Assembly (NCBI GenBank): GCA_003024785.1
Contig: PUQB01000722.1
Location: forward strand, 36,837 to 100,836
Direction of reading: 5' to 3'
DNA: 64,000 nucleotides
DNA from: Selaginella tamariscina
Taxonomy: Eukaryota; Streptophyta; Lycopodiopsida; Selaginellales; Selaginellaceae
Numbering within the stretch: position 1 is the stretch's first letter; every line of letters begins with the position of its first letter. The notes below the pieces were generated by a model that was not told the origin of the DNA, did no database searches, and saw only the letters and a program-made list of their open reading frames with translations. This document shows, piece by piece, positions 19,629 to 31,841 of this stretch. Both the position numbers and the translations under genes were made by a program.

Positions 19629-20904
19629 TGACTAAATAATTGGGTAGCAAAAACTTAATATATTAAAAAGGCTTAGGAATTTGATCTTGGAGGTAATGTT
19701 TAACTTATAAGCATGTTTACACACACACACACACACATATATATATGTAATCTATTTCAAATTAAGTAGTAACATATAAAATTTATGAGTTACAACTCAT
19801 TACAATATGTTACCAACATTGTGATGTTTGTTTATATAATAGAACTATTGTTATATAAATCATTACTTATTTTAAATGAGATGCTTCTCATTTGAATTTT
19901 GAATGTGCCTATATTAAACATTCATTTCTTGTTTGTGTTTAAAAGTATGTACTCTAATGTATTCATCCTTTTTTAAAACAAGATAATTCTTGTTTAGTAA
20001 TTTTTTAATTAGGAGTCCATTGAGTAGAGATAATTTTCTTAGCTGGCATTATTAGTCATGCGGTGGGTGTATATCAAAATAACAACAAGATACATCTAAT
20101 TCTTATACTTCAACTATGAACTTCTGACATATAGCCTCATACATTTAATTTACTTTTATTTTCTTAATCGTGTATTTTACCCCAGATTATATAGCGGTTA
20201 ATATTTAATGTAATCAAAGTTTAACAATTATTTGGAATTCAACTTCACCATTCTAAGTATTGTTTCTAATTAAATACTCAGTCTCGTTCACATAAAGATC
20301 AGTGTTTAATTTGGATCATCCTTAAAATTATGAAGTTTTAATATAATTAGTTTGAGTCCAAATTGTTGTGAAACTTCTTTTTCTTCGAATCTACATTCCT
20401 TAAACAAGTTTTAAATTCTTTTATAAATACAATTTTATATTCATGAACGAACACAATCAACATTTATTAAACTATAACTTTTATGCAATCTCTAGTCGTT
20501 TGTATACACTCATGCATAATTATCAATTGGAATGATTTGAATTCAAAGAATTATTTTTTTGCCCTTATGTAAGTATAATTCATCATTCACATGTAAATTT
20601 TATTTTTACTTTGTTATTTACATTGTTAACTTTAAATAATATAGATAATATATTAATATTAATCAATCATAAAATATACATTATAATATCTTGAATTTAT
20701 TAAGACGTATATGTAGATATTTTATAACTTTATATTTTCTAATTTATATTTTAGCACTGAAATGTAAAATATTATTAATATATGAATATAAATATAAGAG
20801 TAACACATTTATTTACTAACTGATTTTTAAAATATATAAATTTTTAAATGCATATGTATATTTAAGTTAGTAAATGTTTAGACTTTGTATTGTCGAGAAA
20901 ATTA

Positions 20905-21297
20905 CGTGTTTACCAGCTTTTAAAATGAGATATTTATTAAAGTTGATAGCTCGACTAGAACAAAGTCTAGACTTTTGCTGACTTTTATGTACATATGCAT
21001 TTCAAAATTTATAGATTTTATAAATCATTAAATAAATATATTTATTGCTTTTATATTCATATTCATACGTAAATATATTTTCTTGTTTAAAATATAAGTT
21101 AAAATATAAAGTTCTAACAAGATTTAATAGATTTAAAAGAAATAGTATCGTTTTGGTTTTGTGATTTTGTAATGTTACTATATTATGTATGTGAATTTAA
21201 AATTAAGAAAAGATAACAAAGTGAAGTTATGTAATTTACTTGTGGACGGTAAGTCATACTTACATAAGAAAGAATAATTAACTATGCACTAAAAATA
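20905..21297 (+). repeat. Diverged direct repeat, member B (unit 1)
   Basis: Partner of 19188-19628, best conserved at the right end (AAGTCATACTTACATAAGAA, CTATGCACTAAA). Counterparts are 41168-41566 and 61431-61826. It may be an old unclassified non-autonomous element. Confidence 0.7.
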
Positions 21298-22114
21298 CGA
21301 TCCCTTTAACAAAGATCCAGTCGATACAAGGGAAATCCATTACACATGGTTCAGCACTACATTCTCTAGTTATTGCAAATGACAAAGGACAAGGACAAGG
21401 ACAAAAATATGCCTCCTCAATGCATACATGCAAAGTACCCAGTACATCATAAGCACTTCCAACTACCATTTAATCCAAGAAATTACTAGTTGAAGAAGTG
21501 GTACTAGCAATAACCAGCACTTGTAGTAGGTCAAGAGTTTAATGACATGTTTGTCAAATTAAACGAGAACGAACAAACACCTTAAACAATAGAGCTATTT
21601 AATTTGGTAGAGGTCTGCTAGTATGAAGGGAGAACTGAGACAATATTGCAAAATTGGTTCAATAGATTGCATTGGTGTTCTGCATTTTCTAGACGCCTCC
21701 ATCAAATGACACTTATATTTACCAATCCTATAAACATGCCATGTATGCTAGTTATATAATTATGTACTTGTATTATGACATGTATTGTGTGTAAATTAGT
21801 ACTGAAGAAAATAAATCACATGTTGTGTCACAAGATGCTTCTTGTAAAGACATCTACTTTTATTATTGACTGACACACAAATTGAATTATCAACCATTGT
21901 CTGTAATTTTTTATTTTTTCAGATTTGGACATGCCAGTGCAAATAAACTTAATTTGTTGTGTACTCTAACGAGAGTAACTCACTATCGTCATTGGCAACA
22001 ACACATAACTTATATTTGATAGATTAAACATTTATTCTTTTGCATTCGGTATGTTATTATTTAAGATGAGACTCTTCTAGTGTTTCTTTTGCATTCGATA
22101 TGCTATTATTAGAT

Positions 22115-22288
22115 TTATGTAAACAAACAAGCGTAGCTAATATAATTTGATTTTGACTTAAGAGTATGCAAGATTTGTGGTCTAATGCCAAGTAGGAACT
22201 GTAAGATAAGGCTTTTCATTCTTTGTCCAATCATTGGTACATCTGACTTGGTAGACGGTCTTGTCAGATCTTTATATCTTGTTGATCT
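22115..22288 (+). pseudogene. Decayed copy of F-box/LRR exon 5 (with intron-4 end), unit 1
   Basis: GCTAATATAATTTGATTTTG, then TGCAAGATTTGTGGTCTAAT, then TGACTTGGTAGACGGTCTTG and TTTATATCTTGTTGATC align with 24320-24452 of the intact gene downstream (intron 4 end and exon 5: ADLVDGCKDLEIL). Frame is lost. It is a remnant of an older duplicate lying about 0.3 kb upstream of the functional copy. Confidence 0.75.
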
Positions 22289-22423
22289 TTTATAGGGATG
22301 TGAATTTGAATGTGATTTTTCAGTAGTATTTTAAGCACAAGATCTGTATAGGATATGCCCTAATTATCTCAATTAACAAATGTATTTCCAAATAGATGAT
22401 AAATTTTCCCTTCTTTATGGCTC

Positions 22424-22464
22424 CACGTGTCACACGAGGGTATACTATATGGTTGCTATATATT
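22424..22464 (+). promoter_or_regulatory. ABRE/G-box and TATA box of the F-box/LRR gene, unit 1
   Basis: CACGTGTC at 22424-22431 is an ABRE-type G-box. TATATATT lies at 22457-22464, 48 bp before the ATG, so the 5' UTR would be short. A telobox-like CCCTAGGGTT lies between the TATA box and the ATG. Confidence 0.5.
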
Positions 22465-22511
22465 TTGTGCTCTAGCCCTAGGGTTGTGTAGTTCACAGTT
22501 GTAGGTGTGGT

Positions 22512-24985
22512 ATGGACACCCAGAACAAGAACTCTATCACGCAAGGGTCGGAGGAAGAAGAGGTTCTCATTCATGTTTTGCCTGGTGAAGTTCTAGAGAC
22601 AATCTTTGATCGTCTACACACTGAATTCGTGCTAACGCATGTTACTCTTGTTTGCAAGGATTGGCTGCGGTTGAGTAGATTTCAGGTACTTTTGCTTGTA
22701 CAGTTTAATTATGTAAAAAAGTGTCAAAACCCCTTAATTATTCTTTGAAGATCTTTTTATAATGTGTTATATTTATATAATCTAGACATGCTGGATTGCA
22801 TATGTGAGTACATGTTATTACTATTTTTTTGTTTGGTGTGGGATGACTTTATTTGAAGAGCTGTATATGCATATCCTACTTCATTTTATGTATACATGTC
22901 TATGTAATAGTTCTACTCCGTGGTTGTACATTCAAGGGCTTGTATATATATATTGCAAGATTTGCGTGTGTGTGAGAGAGAATTATTCCATACAATAACT
23001 ACGTAATAATACTAACTAAAAATCTAGGTTCGAGAAGTATCATCTATACATGTTCCAAGGAGAAGTGCTCTGGACAATACTCAAATCATGAAGCTCATTG
23101 ATAATCACCACTCCACGATTGAAAAACTCGACCTTTGCCAGTGAGTATATTGTATATTATACCACCTCTTATTATAGTATTGAATGTTTAATGATTAAAT
23201 GTGTATACATACTTATACACACACACTTATATATATATATATATATATTTGTTTATCTGTTTATTTATTGCAGGATGCATTGGGAAGATGATGAACTCAT
23301 TACAATAATCTCTAAGCTTAAAAAACTTAAGAGCCTATCAACTGAATGCTCCATTAAGGGCTTTGGAAACGTTGTAGAATCACTTCCTATGCAGTTGACA
23401 TATTTGTGTTTGGTTACAAGTGACGTACTTGAAGAGACTCCTCCGGACACTCCTACTAACTTGTTTCATATTCTGCTTAAGCATTGCCCTTTATTGCAAT
23501 GTCTAGAACTCGATATAGTTCATACAGATTGGAGTACCCTACAAGGTTTTATTTGTCTTACACGTCTTGAGATTGAGTCCTCCTCTGTGAAGTGGCCTGA
23601 TGTGAATAGTATATTCCAAGCATGTAGAGGTCTAGAGAGCGTCTCTTTGTTTTCAGGTGCACTGCGTCGTCGTAGTAAAGGGCCGTGGCTGTTTGGTTTA
23701 CCATCAAATCTTCATTGTTTACGCCTTCATACCATTCACAACAATGCAAGTCGCTGCATTCGTTATAGTATGGTAACACCTCTATTTATGCTGAAGAATG
23801 GAAACCAACTACGCAGTATGTATGCACATGATTCACCTACTGTTAACTGGTTTCGCATACCTTGCTTGTGTAAAAATCTCAAAGTCTTGGATCTTACTAC
23901 TGATAGATCTCCATTGGAGCCTCTCACTAAGGTAAGTGTATATCTCGTATATCTATTGTACTTAGGATATAATAACAATCTTAATAGTTTTGATTATGTA
24001 GAATTAATTAGCTATTTTAGTTAATATTTGTGACCAATTGATTTCAGTTGGAAGAGTGGTACCTTCGGCGCATCCCACGGTGGCTACCTCTTCTTGAGAG
24101 AATTGGTCTCCCAACTGCAAATGACAAGGTACTCAAGGCATTTGGTGAAGGACGCCTAAGACTTGTTGAGTTTCGCTTTCAGGTATATGTGAGAGTGTGT
24201 GTGCGTGCATATTATAAATCTCATCTATATATAGTACGTGACTTATACATGTATACATATAGGTTACTTATACATCATATAGTATGAGAGTTAACTCAAG
24301 ATATATAAACAAACATGGCTAATATAATTTGATTTTGTTTGAAGCGTATGGAAGAGTGGTGGTCTTGTCCATCCAATCCTTGGCCTTCGTATTCCGTGAC
24401 GGATGCCGGTATAGCTGACTTGGTAGACGGCTGTAAAGATCTTGAAATCTTGTGTTTAAAATACTGCTGCAAAATCACTGTCAACTCTATAAGGTGTGTG
24501 TGTATAAATAAAATTAACTATTAAGATTGTATCATATTATATCTATGTATATATTCTTTAACTTACATTACTTTATTATTTCCAAGATCTATCGTCAACA
24601 AATGTAGGAAGTTAAAGATTCTTCATATGGGAGGATGCAAACAATTAGGTCATGATGAGATTTCTTTGTTATTTCCTGCACTTAGTACCTCACTCCGTCT
24701 GCTCGACATTAACTATTGTAGCATCTTGAAAGAGACATTGGAGCACATAATGGTAACTTTGATAGTTTAGTTATTATTATACTAAGTTATCTTAATTTCA
24801 TTTTTATTACACAGAATCATGGTGGAAGTTATTTGCGTGTGTTAGCTGTTGACGAACACATATGGTCCTCTTATAAGTTTTTTATACAACAAACCATGCA
24901 TACCCATCCGCAAGTCATCATCAAGGAAGGGCTTGCATACTTGTGGCCTGGGTTTTATTTTGCTCCAAACCTATATGATATATGA
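22512..24985 (+). CDS. F-box/LRR (FBXL-type) protein, seven exons, unit 1, intact
   Basis: Exons 22512-22685, 23028-23140, 23274-23931, 24048-24182, 24345-24493, 24587-24752 and 24815-24985 join in phase through GT..AG introns to 521 aa. Residues 1-58 (exon 1) hold an acidic leader and the F-box: LPGEVLETIFDRL at 23-35 and LVCKDW at 46-51. Exons 3-7 are leucine-rich repeats, with LDLCQ, LKKLKSLSTECSIKG, LTRLEIESSSVKW, LKVLDL, LEILCLKYC, LKILHMGGC and LRLLDINYC. The fold fits a substrate receptor of an SCF ubiquitin ligase, with SKP1 binding the F-box and the LRR horseshoe binding an unknown target. The stop follows APNLYDI. ATG 22512 is chosen because it opens the F-box exon just after the TATA box. 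All splice sites are canonical; intron 2 contains a (TA)n run. The copy in unit 2 is identical apart from one extra Leu. Confidence 0.88.
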
Positions 24986-25292
24986 TAATTGAATTATTAT
25001 TTTTTTTTTCTTTTCCTTTTTTAAATTTTCATGTTGATACTTCAATGAATCGATTTTCTTGAATACTAAATATATTAGTTTTCAAATTGTTTTAGAGTTC
25101 ATAGTCACGCTTTATAAACCGTTTTAGTATTTAACCATGCAAGCCTCTTTTTTGGTCATCATTTAAATTCAATATTGTTGATCTTCATTTTTCATGTTAT
25201 AACTAAATGATTTTAAAATAAATTATCAAAACAAATACATTAATTTCATAAGTTGCCTTAATTTAAAATAGATTAGGCTGAAATAGATTATA

Positions 25293-25336
<44 letters not shown>

Positions 25337-25871
25337 GTACTTATAAATTATACATTACCTTCAAGATCAAATTACTAAGCCTTTTTAATATATTAAGTTT
25401 TAAATACCCAATTCCTATTAAATATCATACAGAGGACACTATATAATAAGACCAGTGCATCAAGAGTAGTTGTCTTTAAATTTATGAAATTTGTAGTCTT
25501 TGGTTAAAATTTAATTGTAAATATAGCAAATTGTAACAATATTTAAAAGAAATAAATTAAGATTATTAGAATTGTGATACTAATTTTGATGATAAATATT
25601 TTGCTAATATGGAAAAATGTTCAATCTAGCATATACATATTTCATATATATATATTATATCTTAAATTTATATTTCTCATTGTTTCATAATTATTTATAA
25701 GATAGTTTTAAAGCTTTTTTTGATATATGAAAGGATTTCTTTAGATATAGAATTTCATTCTTTGAAAATATTAAATTTTAATGAAAAAACATTGTGAAAT
25801 TATGTTGTAGAAAAATAGTGATAAATTCTTTTTTCAAAGAAACTAAACAAAAATATTGGTTAAGTATATAT
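24986..25871. other. Gene-free 3' flank with (AT)n run
   Basis: T-rich region after the stop, then AT-rich DNA with an (AT)n tract at 25295-25333. No gene. Confidence 0.6.
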
Positions 25872-26460
25872 TTCTCATCATGTGTTTGACACTAGGTCGA
25901 ATTATATAGACCTTCCTCTTTCTTTATACAAGTGTAATGCACTTGTGAACTAAACCTAAATATGAAACAACCAGACTCATTGTTCCTTATTGAACAACCT
26001 ATGCACTAGTCAAACTTAATCTCTCTACCTTACCAAAGCATTTATTACATGATTTTTTTTCTTCAAAATATTCCATTTACTTTATTGACATTAAGAATAA
26101 ATTTCATATAGACTTAATTTGCTTACACTACCTCAAAATGGACTTAATTTACTACATATTCTTATTTATAAGCAAGAGACTTGTGTCTAACATTATATAT
26201 ATGTATAATTTATTTTCTTAATATACATTTTATTCTTCATGAATAATACATAGCTTAATAATTTAAAATATAACTTACTAATTTATATAGCATTATTTTA
26301 AACTTATATTCTATTAGAGTGAAACATGATGCACACACAAATTAATTTGATACATAAGCATATAAAACATACTTTTTAATCTATAAACTTTGATTTAATA
26401 TAGTACAACCATAAATACTATTATGTGATTAATTATTGTTTTATATTACAAATTCTAATT
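25872..26460 (+). repeat. Left arm of a ~590-bp imperfect inverted repeat, unit 1
   Basis: Matches the reverse complement of 27931-28516 along its whole length. Landmarks are CCTTCCTCTTTCT, AATGCACT, TTAATCTCTCTACC, TTTGCTTACACTACCTCAAA, AGAGTGAAACATGA and AATTATTGTTTTATATTACA. Divergence is visible at perhaps one base in five. The ~1.47-kb loop holds a gene fragment. Confidence 0.8.
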
Positions 26461-27454
26461 ACTTTATATAGATCAATTTAAAAATTAATATATTTAGTAT
26501 TCAAAAAAATCAATTTATTGCAATAGTAAGATAAAAGTTTAAAAAGAAAAAAAAAAAGTAAATCATATATCATATACTAAAATGCAGGGGACGAATCTGC
26601 AAAGCCATTTTGTCTAGCTGGATTTGAAGGATTCATTTATGAGTTCTTTTTTAGTACTGCTATTGCTCTAGCAATTCACTAAGGTTGTTTTGCAACTTGC
26701 CAAGTATTTTTGTCAACATTAGATAAGAACGTGAACTTGAAGGCTTTGTCTGAGTGGCTGTAAATTGTCAGTATGCAGACATTCAAGCAACAATCTTGAA
26801 GGATGCATTGCCAGTTGGAGGCTAGGAATTTTAGTTTTTTAACCACAAAATTGTAGCCTCACAACAAACAAGGAGAGAATGATAGTAAGGACGCCAATGT
26901 TCATGGAGATCACAACTTCTCCTAGAGAGATGGGGAGTACACAACAAACTCAACATATTATCAACTCAAATGAGAGCCCTTTTTGCTATTGGTTTGTTCT
27001 CCAAAACCGCAACAAAGAAAGAGCAGTGGGAGTGGAATGAGCTATGGTCAAGCACTCTCCATCTTGTGTACATATGAACTTTTATATATAAACATATTAA
27101 TTAATTAATTTTATGTGAATATTTAATAAATAAGTTGTAACACTAATTAGGTTAGAATGAGTTTCTGTCCAACTTCATCAAAATTACACGTTACCCCATA
27201 TGTGCATCAAGGTAAATATAAAATATAGGGAAATTCAATAAAACAAACCACTCAATATTCCAAAGCACCACAAGACACTAAGCATAAAATTAAGATTTAA
27301 TTAACGTAAATAGATCCTTATTTATTCATTATAATAATGTAACACTTAGTACAAATGTGTAGAAACCTACATTTATATATGAAGCTAGGTGCCCTAGGTA
27401 AATTCCACTTAAAATCCTGTAACTCTATATACATACGACTTTGTGTCATATATA
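26461..27454. other. Loop of the inverted repeat, no gene recognised
   Basis: From about 26580 to 27070 the base composition is more balanced and looks like decayed coding DNA, for example GFEGFIYEFFFSTAIALAIH before a stop. No family is recognised. Confidence 0.4.
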
Positions 27455-27900
27455 TATATATATATATTCTATAACTTACATTAATATAATTGTCAAGATC
27501 TATTGTAAGCAACCGTAGAAAGCTAAAGATTCTTCATCGGTGAGAATGCAAACAACAAATTGCTCTGCAGTCTACTTGACATTAACTATTGCACATAATG
27601 GCAACTTTCATAGTTTAGTTATGCTTATACTTATATTCATTTAAATTTTATTACATAGAATTATGGTAGAAGTCATTTGTGTGTGTTAGCTATGGATGAG
27701 CAGATATTGTGCTCTTCTAAGTTCTTTACACAATAATCACCATAAACTCATCATCAAGGAAGCTTCTCGCATACTAGTGGTCTAGGTTTTATCTTGCTCC
27801 AAACTTAAATGATATGATATACTTTCTCTTTTCTTTTCTTTTTAAAATTTTTTATCTTGATATTGCAATAAATTGATTTTCTTGAATACTAAATACAATA
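27455..27900 (+). pseudogene. Decayed copy of F-box/LRR exons 6-7 and 3' flank, unit 1
   Basis: Aligns with the intact gene from intron 5 (TTCTATAACTTACATTA) through exon 6 (AAGATCTATTGTAAGCAACC, CTAAAGATTCTTCAT, TTGACATTAACTATTG). It continues through exon 7 (ATTATGGTAGAAGTCATTTG, TCATCATCAAGGAAG) into the 3' flank (GATTTTCTTGAATACTAAAT). Stops and deletions destroy the frame. It lies inside the inverted repeat, touching its right arm. Confidence 0.8.
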
Positions 27901-27930
27901 ATTATTAAATTGATTAAGTAAAGGTTTTAA

Positions 27931-28516
27931 ATTAGAGTTTGTAATATAAAACAATAATTAATCACATAAATTTATTTATGCCTATACTATTTCAAAAATT
28001 TAAAAGTTTATATATTAAAAAGTATATTCTATATGTTTATCTATCAAATTAGTTTGTGTGTGCTTCATGTTTCACTCTAATGGAATTTAAATGTGAAGTA
28101 ATGTTATATAGATTAGTAATTTATATCTTAAATCAATAAGTTATGTATTATTTATGAAGAATGAAATTTATAAGGAAATAAATTATACATTAGACATGAA
28201 TCTCTTGCTAATAAATAGGAATATTCTATTTTGTAATAAATTAAGTCCATTTGAGGTAGTGTAAGCAAAGTAAGTACATATGCCCATATACAAATTTGAT
28301 AATATTTATTTCTAATGTTAGTAAAATAAATGGAATATTTTCAACATGATTTATGTAAACAAATGCCTTGGTAGAGAGATTAAGTTTTAGTAGTGCATAA
28401 GGCTATTCAACAAGGATGTTCCATGTCTAAATATAGGTCACTAGTGCATTAGAAGTTCTAGAGAAAGAGGAAGGTATATATACTCTCCAATGTAGGATGT
28501 TTAGCATGATAGTCAT
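27931..28516 (-). repeat. Right arm of the imperfect inverted repeat, unit 1
   Basis: Reverse-complement partner of 25872-26460. Long arms around captured gene DNA resemble foldback or Mutator-type elements, though no target-site duplication could be fixed by eye. Confidence 0.8.
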
Positions 28517-28677
28517 ATATCAATAAAGTGGAAAAATAAGTTTTGCCATTTTTAAAAAATGTAATATTATAAATAAATAATATTAAGATGAATGAATTAA
28601 TTGTTGGAAGATTTAATTAATATAACATATCAATTTATATTAATGCAATGTATCCAATACAACATGATGTATTTCCT

Positions 28678-28752
28678 TATAATATTAACATGACTTACAA
28701 GTTATAATATTAATATGAGTTACAAGTTGTAATATTAATATGAGTTACAAGT
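28678..28752 (+). repeat. 25-bp tandem repeat, three copies (unit 1)
   Basis: Three consecutive units of the form TATAATATTAAYATGASTTA plus CAAGT. The unit 2 counterpart is 48945-49019. Confidence 0.9.
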
Positions 28753-29110
28753 TGTATTCACGTTTTTAGGCTGCAAAAGGCAACTTTCATTGTTGGAATA
28801 TTATTCTGGTATTTCGCACTTCAAACAATGGTTCCACGTGAAGAAAATAAAATAATTTGTCGTGTTGATAAGTGTGCTCAAAACCTACACTTAAAACCCA
28901 AATAAAAAAAGAAAAATTAGAAATTGATTCAGGGAAAACAAAATTTGTGGGTTACCACCTTGGTGATTAGTGCTAGTGTTGTGCACTTAGAAACTAGAAA
29001 TTTTATAAATAAAATTAATGCATTCTAAAAGACCAGAATGCTTACCTGCTTATGGCGAGAGTTTGGCTTCTTGCACAAACCTTTGCAATGCTTCTTACTA
29101 CTCTACAGGC

Positions 29111-29210
29111 AATGAGGCTCGTCCTCCACATTCAAAGATAAATGTGTTACAGCCACACGTAATGAGGCTCGTCCTCCACATTCAAAGATAAATGTGTTAC
29201 AGCCACACGT
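29111..29210 (+). repeat. 50-bp perfect tandem duplication (unit 1)
   Basis: 29111-29160 and 29161-29210 are identical, from AATGAGGCTCGTCCTCC to AGCCACACGT. Counterparts are 49380-49429 and 49430-49479. Confidence 0.95.
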
Positions 29211-29219
29211 AAATTTTAC

Positions 29220-30572
29220 AAGGACACCACTTTAAGATTTGTTAAACATTTTGGAGAGGAAGGGTGGTGAAAACTTGCCACATATTTCACTTGTTTTGTT
29301 GAAGTCTAATGAACAAGTGCGTGCACTGTCATAGAATATGAGCGATCTAATAGACTCCTTTAGACAAAATGGATATATTAAAATGGCCTAGGCATTCATG
29401 GTGACAGTTGTCAAGGAACTTAGTCCAAAAGAAAGGAAAGAAATAGAAGAGCACAAATACTAGGGAGACATATGCAAGTCTTTTTTGGAATAGTGTTGAG
29501 AGGTACCAGACTTGGTTGTCCTTGCAAATAAGACATTGAATGTAATCATTACATACAGTGGATGAGCATCATCAAGGATGAGGAACCTTATTGCTCTGAC
29601 AAAACCTATCATGTGTTTGTTAAATGCCACTTGCTGGAGATGACCGATGCTTCTCAAAATGTGCCTCTAATCCAAGCTCTGTGGAGAATGAATGAGTAAG
29701 CACATGGTGAAATTCTTTTCTTTGCTACATAGTAAAGTTTGCTACACAAACACATCACATCCCAAAGGAGTTGCCACAAAGACTTTATGCATTGAGTCAG
29801 TGCAAAAAATATGGAAACTTCGACTACTACCTCAAGTCGATATCACTGGAAGATAGGAAAGTAATCAACGAAGAAAAGTAGAAATCAAGAGAACCATCTG
29901 GAACACTTCCAAATGTAGCACATATATTCATATTGTTTGGGGTAAGTTGAATAAATGTTGTCAGCTATTTGTGATAGGAATCCTTGACACCAAAGATTCC
30001 TTTGATTCAATTCAGTTACACATATTAAATTACATCTTGTGCAACCTGAATATGAAAAGGATGAGTAAAATAGGATTGACACACTATTGTCCAAGGGAGC
30101 AGCAACACCAGTAAATATTCATAAGGCCAAGGCTGATGTGAGGAACAACTAGATGACAACCATGTCTTCATCATTGATGAAGAAGTGAACAATGTAGAGT
30201 TTATTGAGAAGGTGACACAACTCAACTAGACGGTTGTCGGCAACAATCTCTTAGGGCTCGAGAAATGGACCTCACTTGCCAGATTACCCTTGATGAATAA
30301 TCCCAAGGGATGCAGTTTCAAGTTAAAAATCATGAACATACTTTTCACAGAGGCATCATCAAACTTCAAAATCGATGCAATTCCTAAGGCTAATAAAGAT
30401 TTCAAGTAATGGCTCATGGTGAAATGAATGAACTGGAAGATGAAGTAGATCAATAGAGAAAGGCTTAAGAAAATCCTCAAGGACAAAAACGAGGAGTTTT
30501 CTTATGTTCAAGGAAATGAGGAATTCTCTCAAGGGGAAAAAAAAGAAGGCACATGTGGATGACTGGTGCCCA
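29220..30572 (+). pseudogene. Unrecognised decayed protein gene at the unit end, unit 1
   Basis: Several frames read like protein but are cut by stops and shifts. They include ISLVLLKSNEQVRALS, DLIDSFRQNGYIKM, IECNHYIQWMSIIKDEEPYC, HVFVKCHLLEMTDASQNVP, LPQRLYALSQCKKYGNFDYY, LLSKGAATPVNIHKAKADVR and VFIIDEEVNNVEFIEKV. The family is not recognised. The first part (VRAL.., a helix, ..GYI..) is faintly like the ParB-type pattern of 786-2620, which is speculative. It runs straight into the DUF7869-like tail at the unit junction. Confidence 0.45.
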
Positions 30573-31500
30573 TACATAGTAAAGGTCTTTGCCATTCCCA
30601 AACTGGAATAGAGTAACCAACCTGCATTCCTTGCAAGATCATTTCTCACTTGTTGTGAGGAATTTCTTCAAATGCAGGGGTTTGTAGTGTTGATCAAACC
30701 ATGCAGAATCATCCGGCAAATTCGAGTGCATTTCATGGTAGTCGTGGTCTAGCAAATTTTAATTTTCAGTCCAATGGTCTAGACAAACGAAGCTATTTAA
30801 AACCCTAATGTACGGGCCAACACATTGGTGGAAAATATTAAATATCGAAAGTCATCAAATGGAAAATATTGGTATGTTGAGTGGGCAGTAAATATCACTG
30901 TAACTTACTTATTTAGTTTGATTACAGGCACTAGGGGTACTCTAACAAAACCCACCAACTACGTCCTGGATTCGTTTATGGGTATTGAGAAATTGCTTTC
31001 TATTAGAGCTGCAATGGGAAGGAACGTTTTAGAAGTGGATATGGATCAAGTAATTTGCTTGCATGTGAAAGAGACGGTGTTAGCAAACCTACTAGAACCA
31101 TTGCATTTCAAGTAAATGTTTGAGCTAGAGGAAGAGCCCAGAGAGACTTCAAGTAGTGACCCAGTATGAAAGCAATAATGATAAAGTTGATCACGACCAA
31201 GAAGAGGAGCCTGAACATTAAGATAAAAATCCACCAAAGAGAAGATCTAAAAAACACAAGGAATAGGAAGTTGAACAATTACAATAGACACAAAAGTCAC
31301 CTAAGAAGAATAAATAAAAGCGGAAGCCTGCCAATGCACAAAAGGGTCCCAACACACAACCTCCACTTCAATTTTCAAATATCGAACATTAAAATATGCA
31401 CAAGAAGAAGAAGAAGAAAATGGTACAGGGAACTAATAGTGATGAACTACAAAGAAGAACGTAATCAACTAACCTTCCATGGGGCATTGTCCACACAATG
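30573..31500 (+). pseudogene. 3' end of DUF7869-like pseudogene, start of unit 2
   Basis: 30573-30600 matches 10685-10711 of the longer pseudogene, then jumps across about 343 bp to the equivalent of 11055. Contains YRKSSNGKYWYVEWA, TRGTLTKPTNYVLDSF, MGIEKLLSIRAAMGRN and a Lys/Pro-rich tail with frameshifts. It is a C-terminal remnant only; the N-terminal and core parts are absent from this unit. Confidence 0.7.
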
Positions 31501-31841
31501 AAGATTAAGAAGATCGAGAGTAATGTTCTAAAGAAGAGCTAATGAAGGGTCTATGCAAACAAAAATATTTTTGTAAATTCAATCCTATATTTTTGGTACA
31601 AATTTAAAAAACTAATTTAACTTTTTGGAATTAGCTGCAATGTTTTGAATAATATTTACCACATTGCTAATAGAGTGGTTATTCAGGGGCTTCTGCATGA
31701 AATTATACCAGTAACTAAACTATATATGTATGTATATACCTGTGTACATGTACAGACACACACATACATAATGAATGTATTATGTGTACAATTTAACTTG
31801 ACACGGTTAATATGTATTATATTAATTTTTAATAGGAGGAA

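Larger units (their letters stand above)
17598..22114. other. Long AT-rich gene-free stretch
   Basis: A pyrimidine-rich patch (17640-17775) is followed by a short-arm inverted sequence with TTAATTCACTTAA and TTAAGTGAATTA (about 18010 and 18090). The rest is AT-rich DNA with a pair of diverged direct repeats, a CA run near 19720 and an AAGGACAAGGACAAGGACAA run near 21387. A 63-codon minus-strand frame at 21278-21469 recurs in all units, but it has no recognisable motif. Confidence 0.6.
28517..29219. other. Gene-free stretch with two short tandem repeats
   Basis: AT-rich to about 28990, then more balanced. It contains the 25-bp and 50-bp repeats listed separately; no gene. Confidence 0.5.
11055..30600 (+). 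repeat. Tandem unit 1 of a ~20.27-kb array
   Basis: Nearly identical in order and sequence to 30601-50868. Homology starts sharply at AACTGGAATAGAG (11055 and 30601). This copy is 19546 bp. Most of the missing ~720 bp is one gap at about 12411, where units 2 and 3 carry a ~150-bp minisatellite. It also has more small substitutions near its left end than units 2 and 3 have from each other. Confidence 0.95.

Noticed and set aside
21278..21469. 63-codon minus-strand frame repeated in all units
   Set aside because: It is conserved only because the whole unit is duplicated. It has no motif or promoter, and a GGACAA repeat makes up part of it.
22320..22574. 84-codon minus-strand frame over the F-box/LRR promoter
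   Set aside because: It overlaps exon 1 and the promoter of a well-supported gene on the other strand; no motif.
30359..30649. Minus-strand frames of 60-96 codons in 29460-30649
   Set aside because: Shadows of plus-strand pseudogene pieces; hydrophobic strings without family resemblance.
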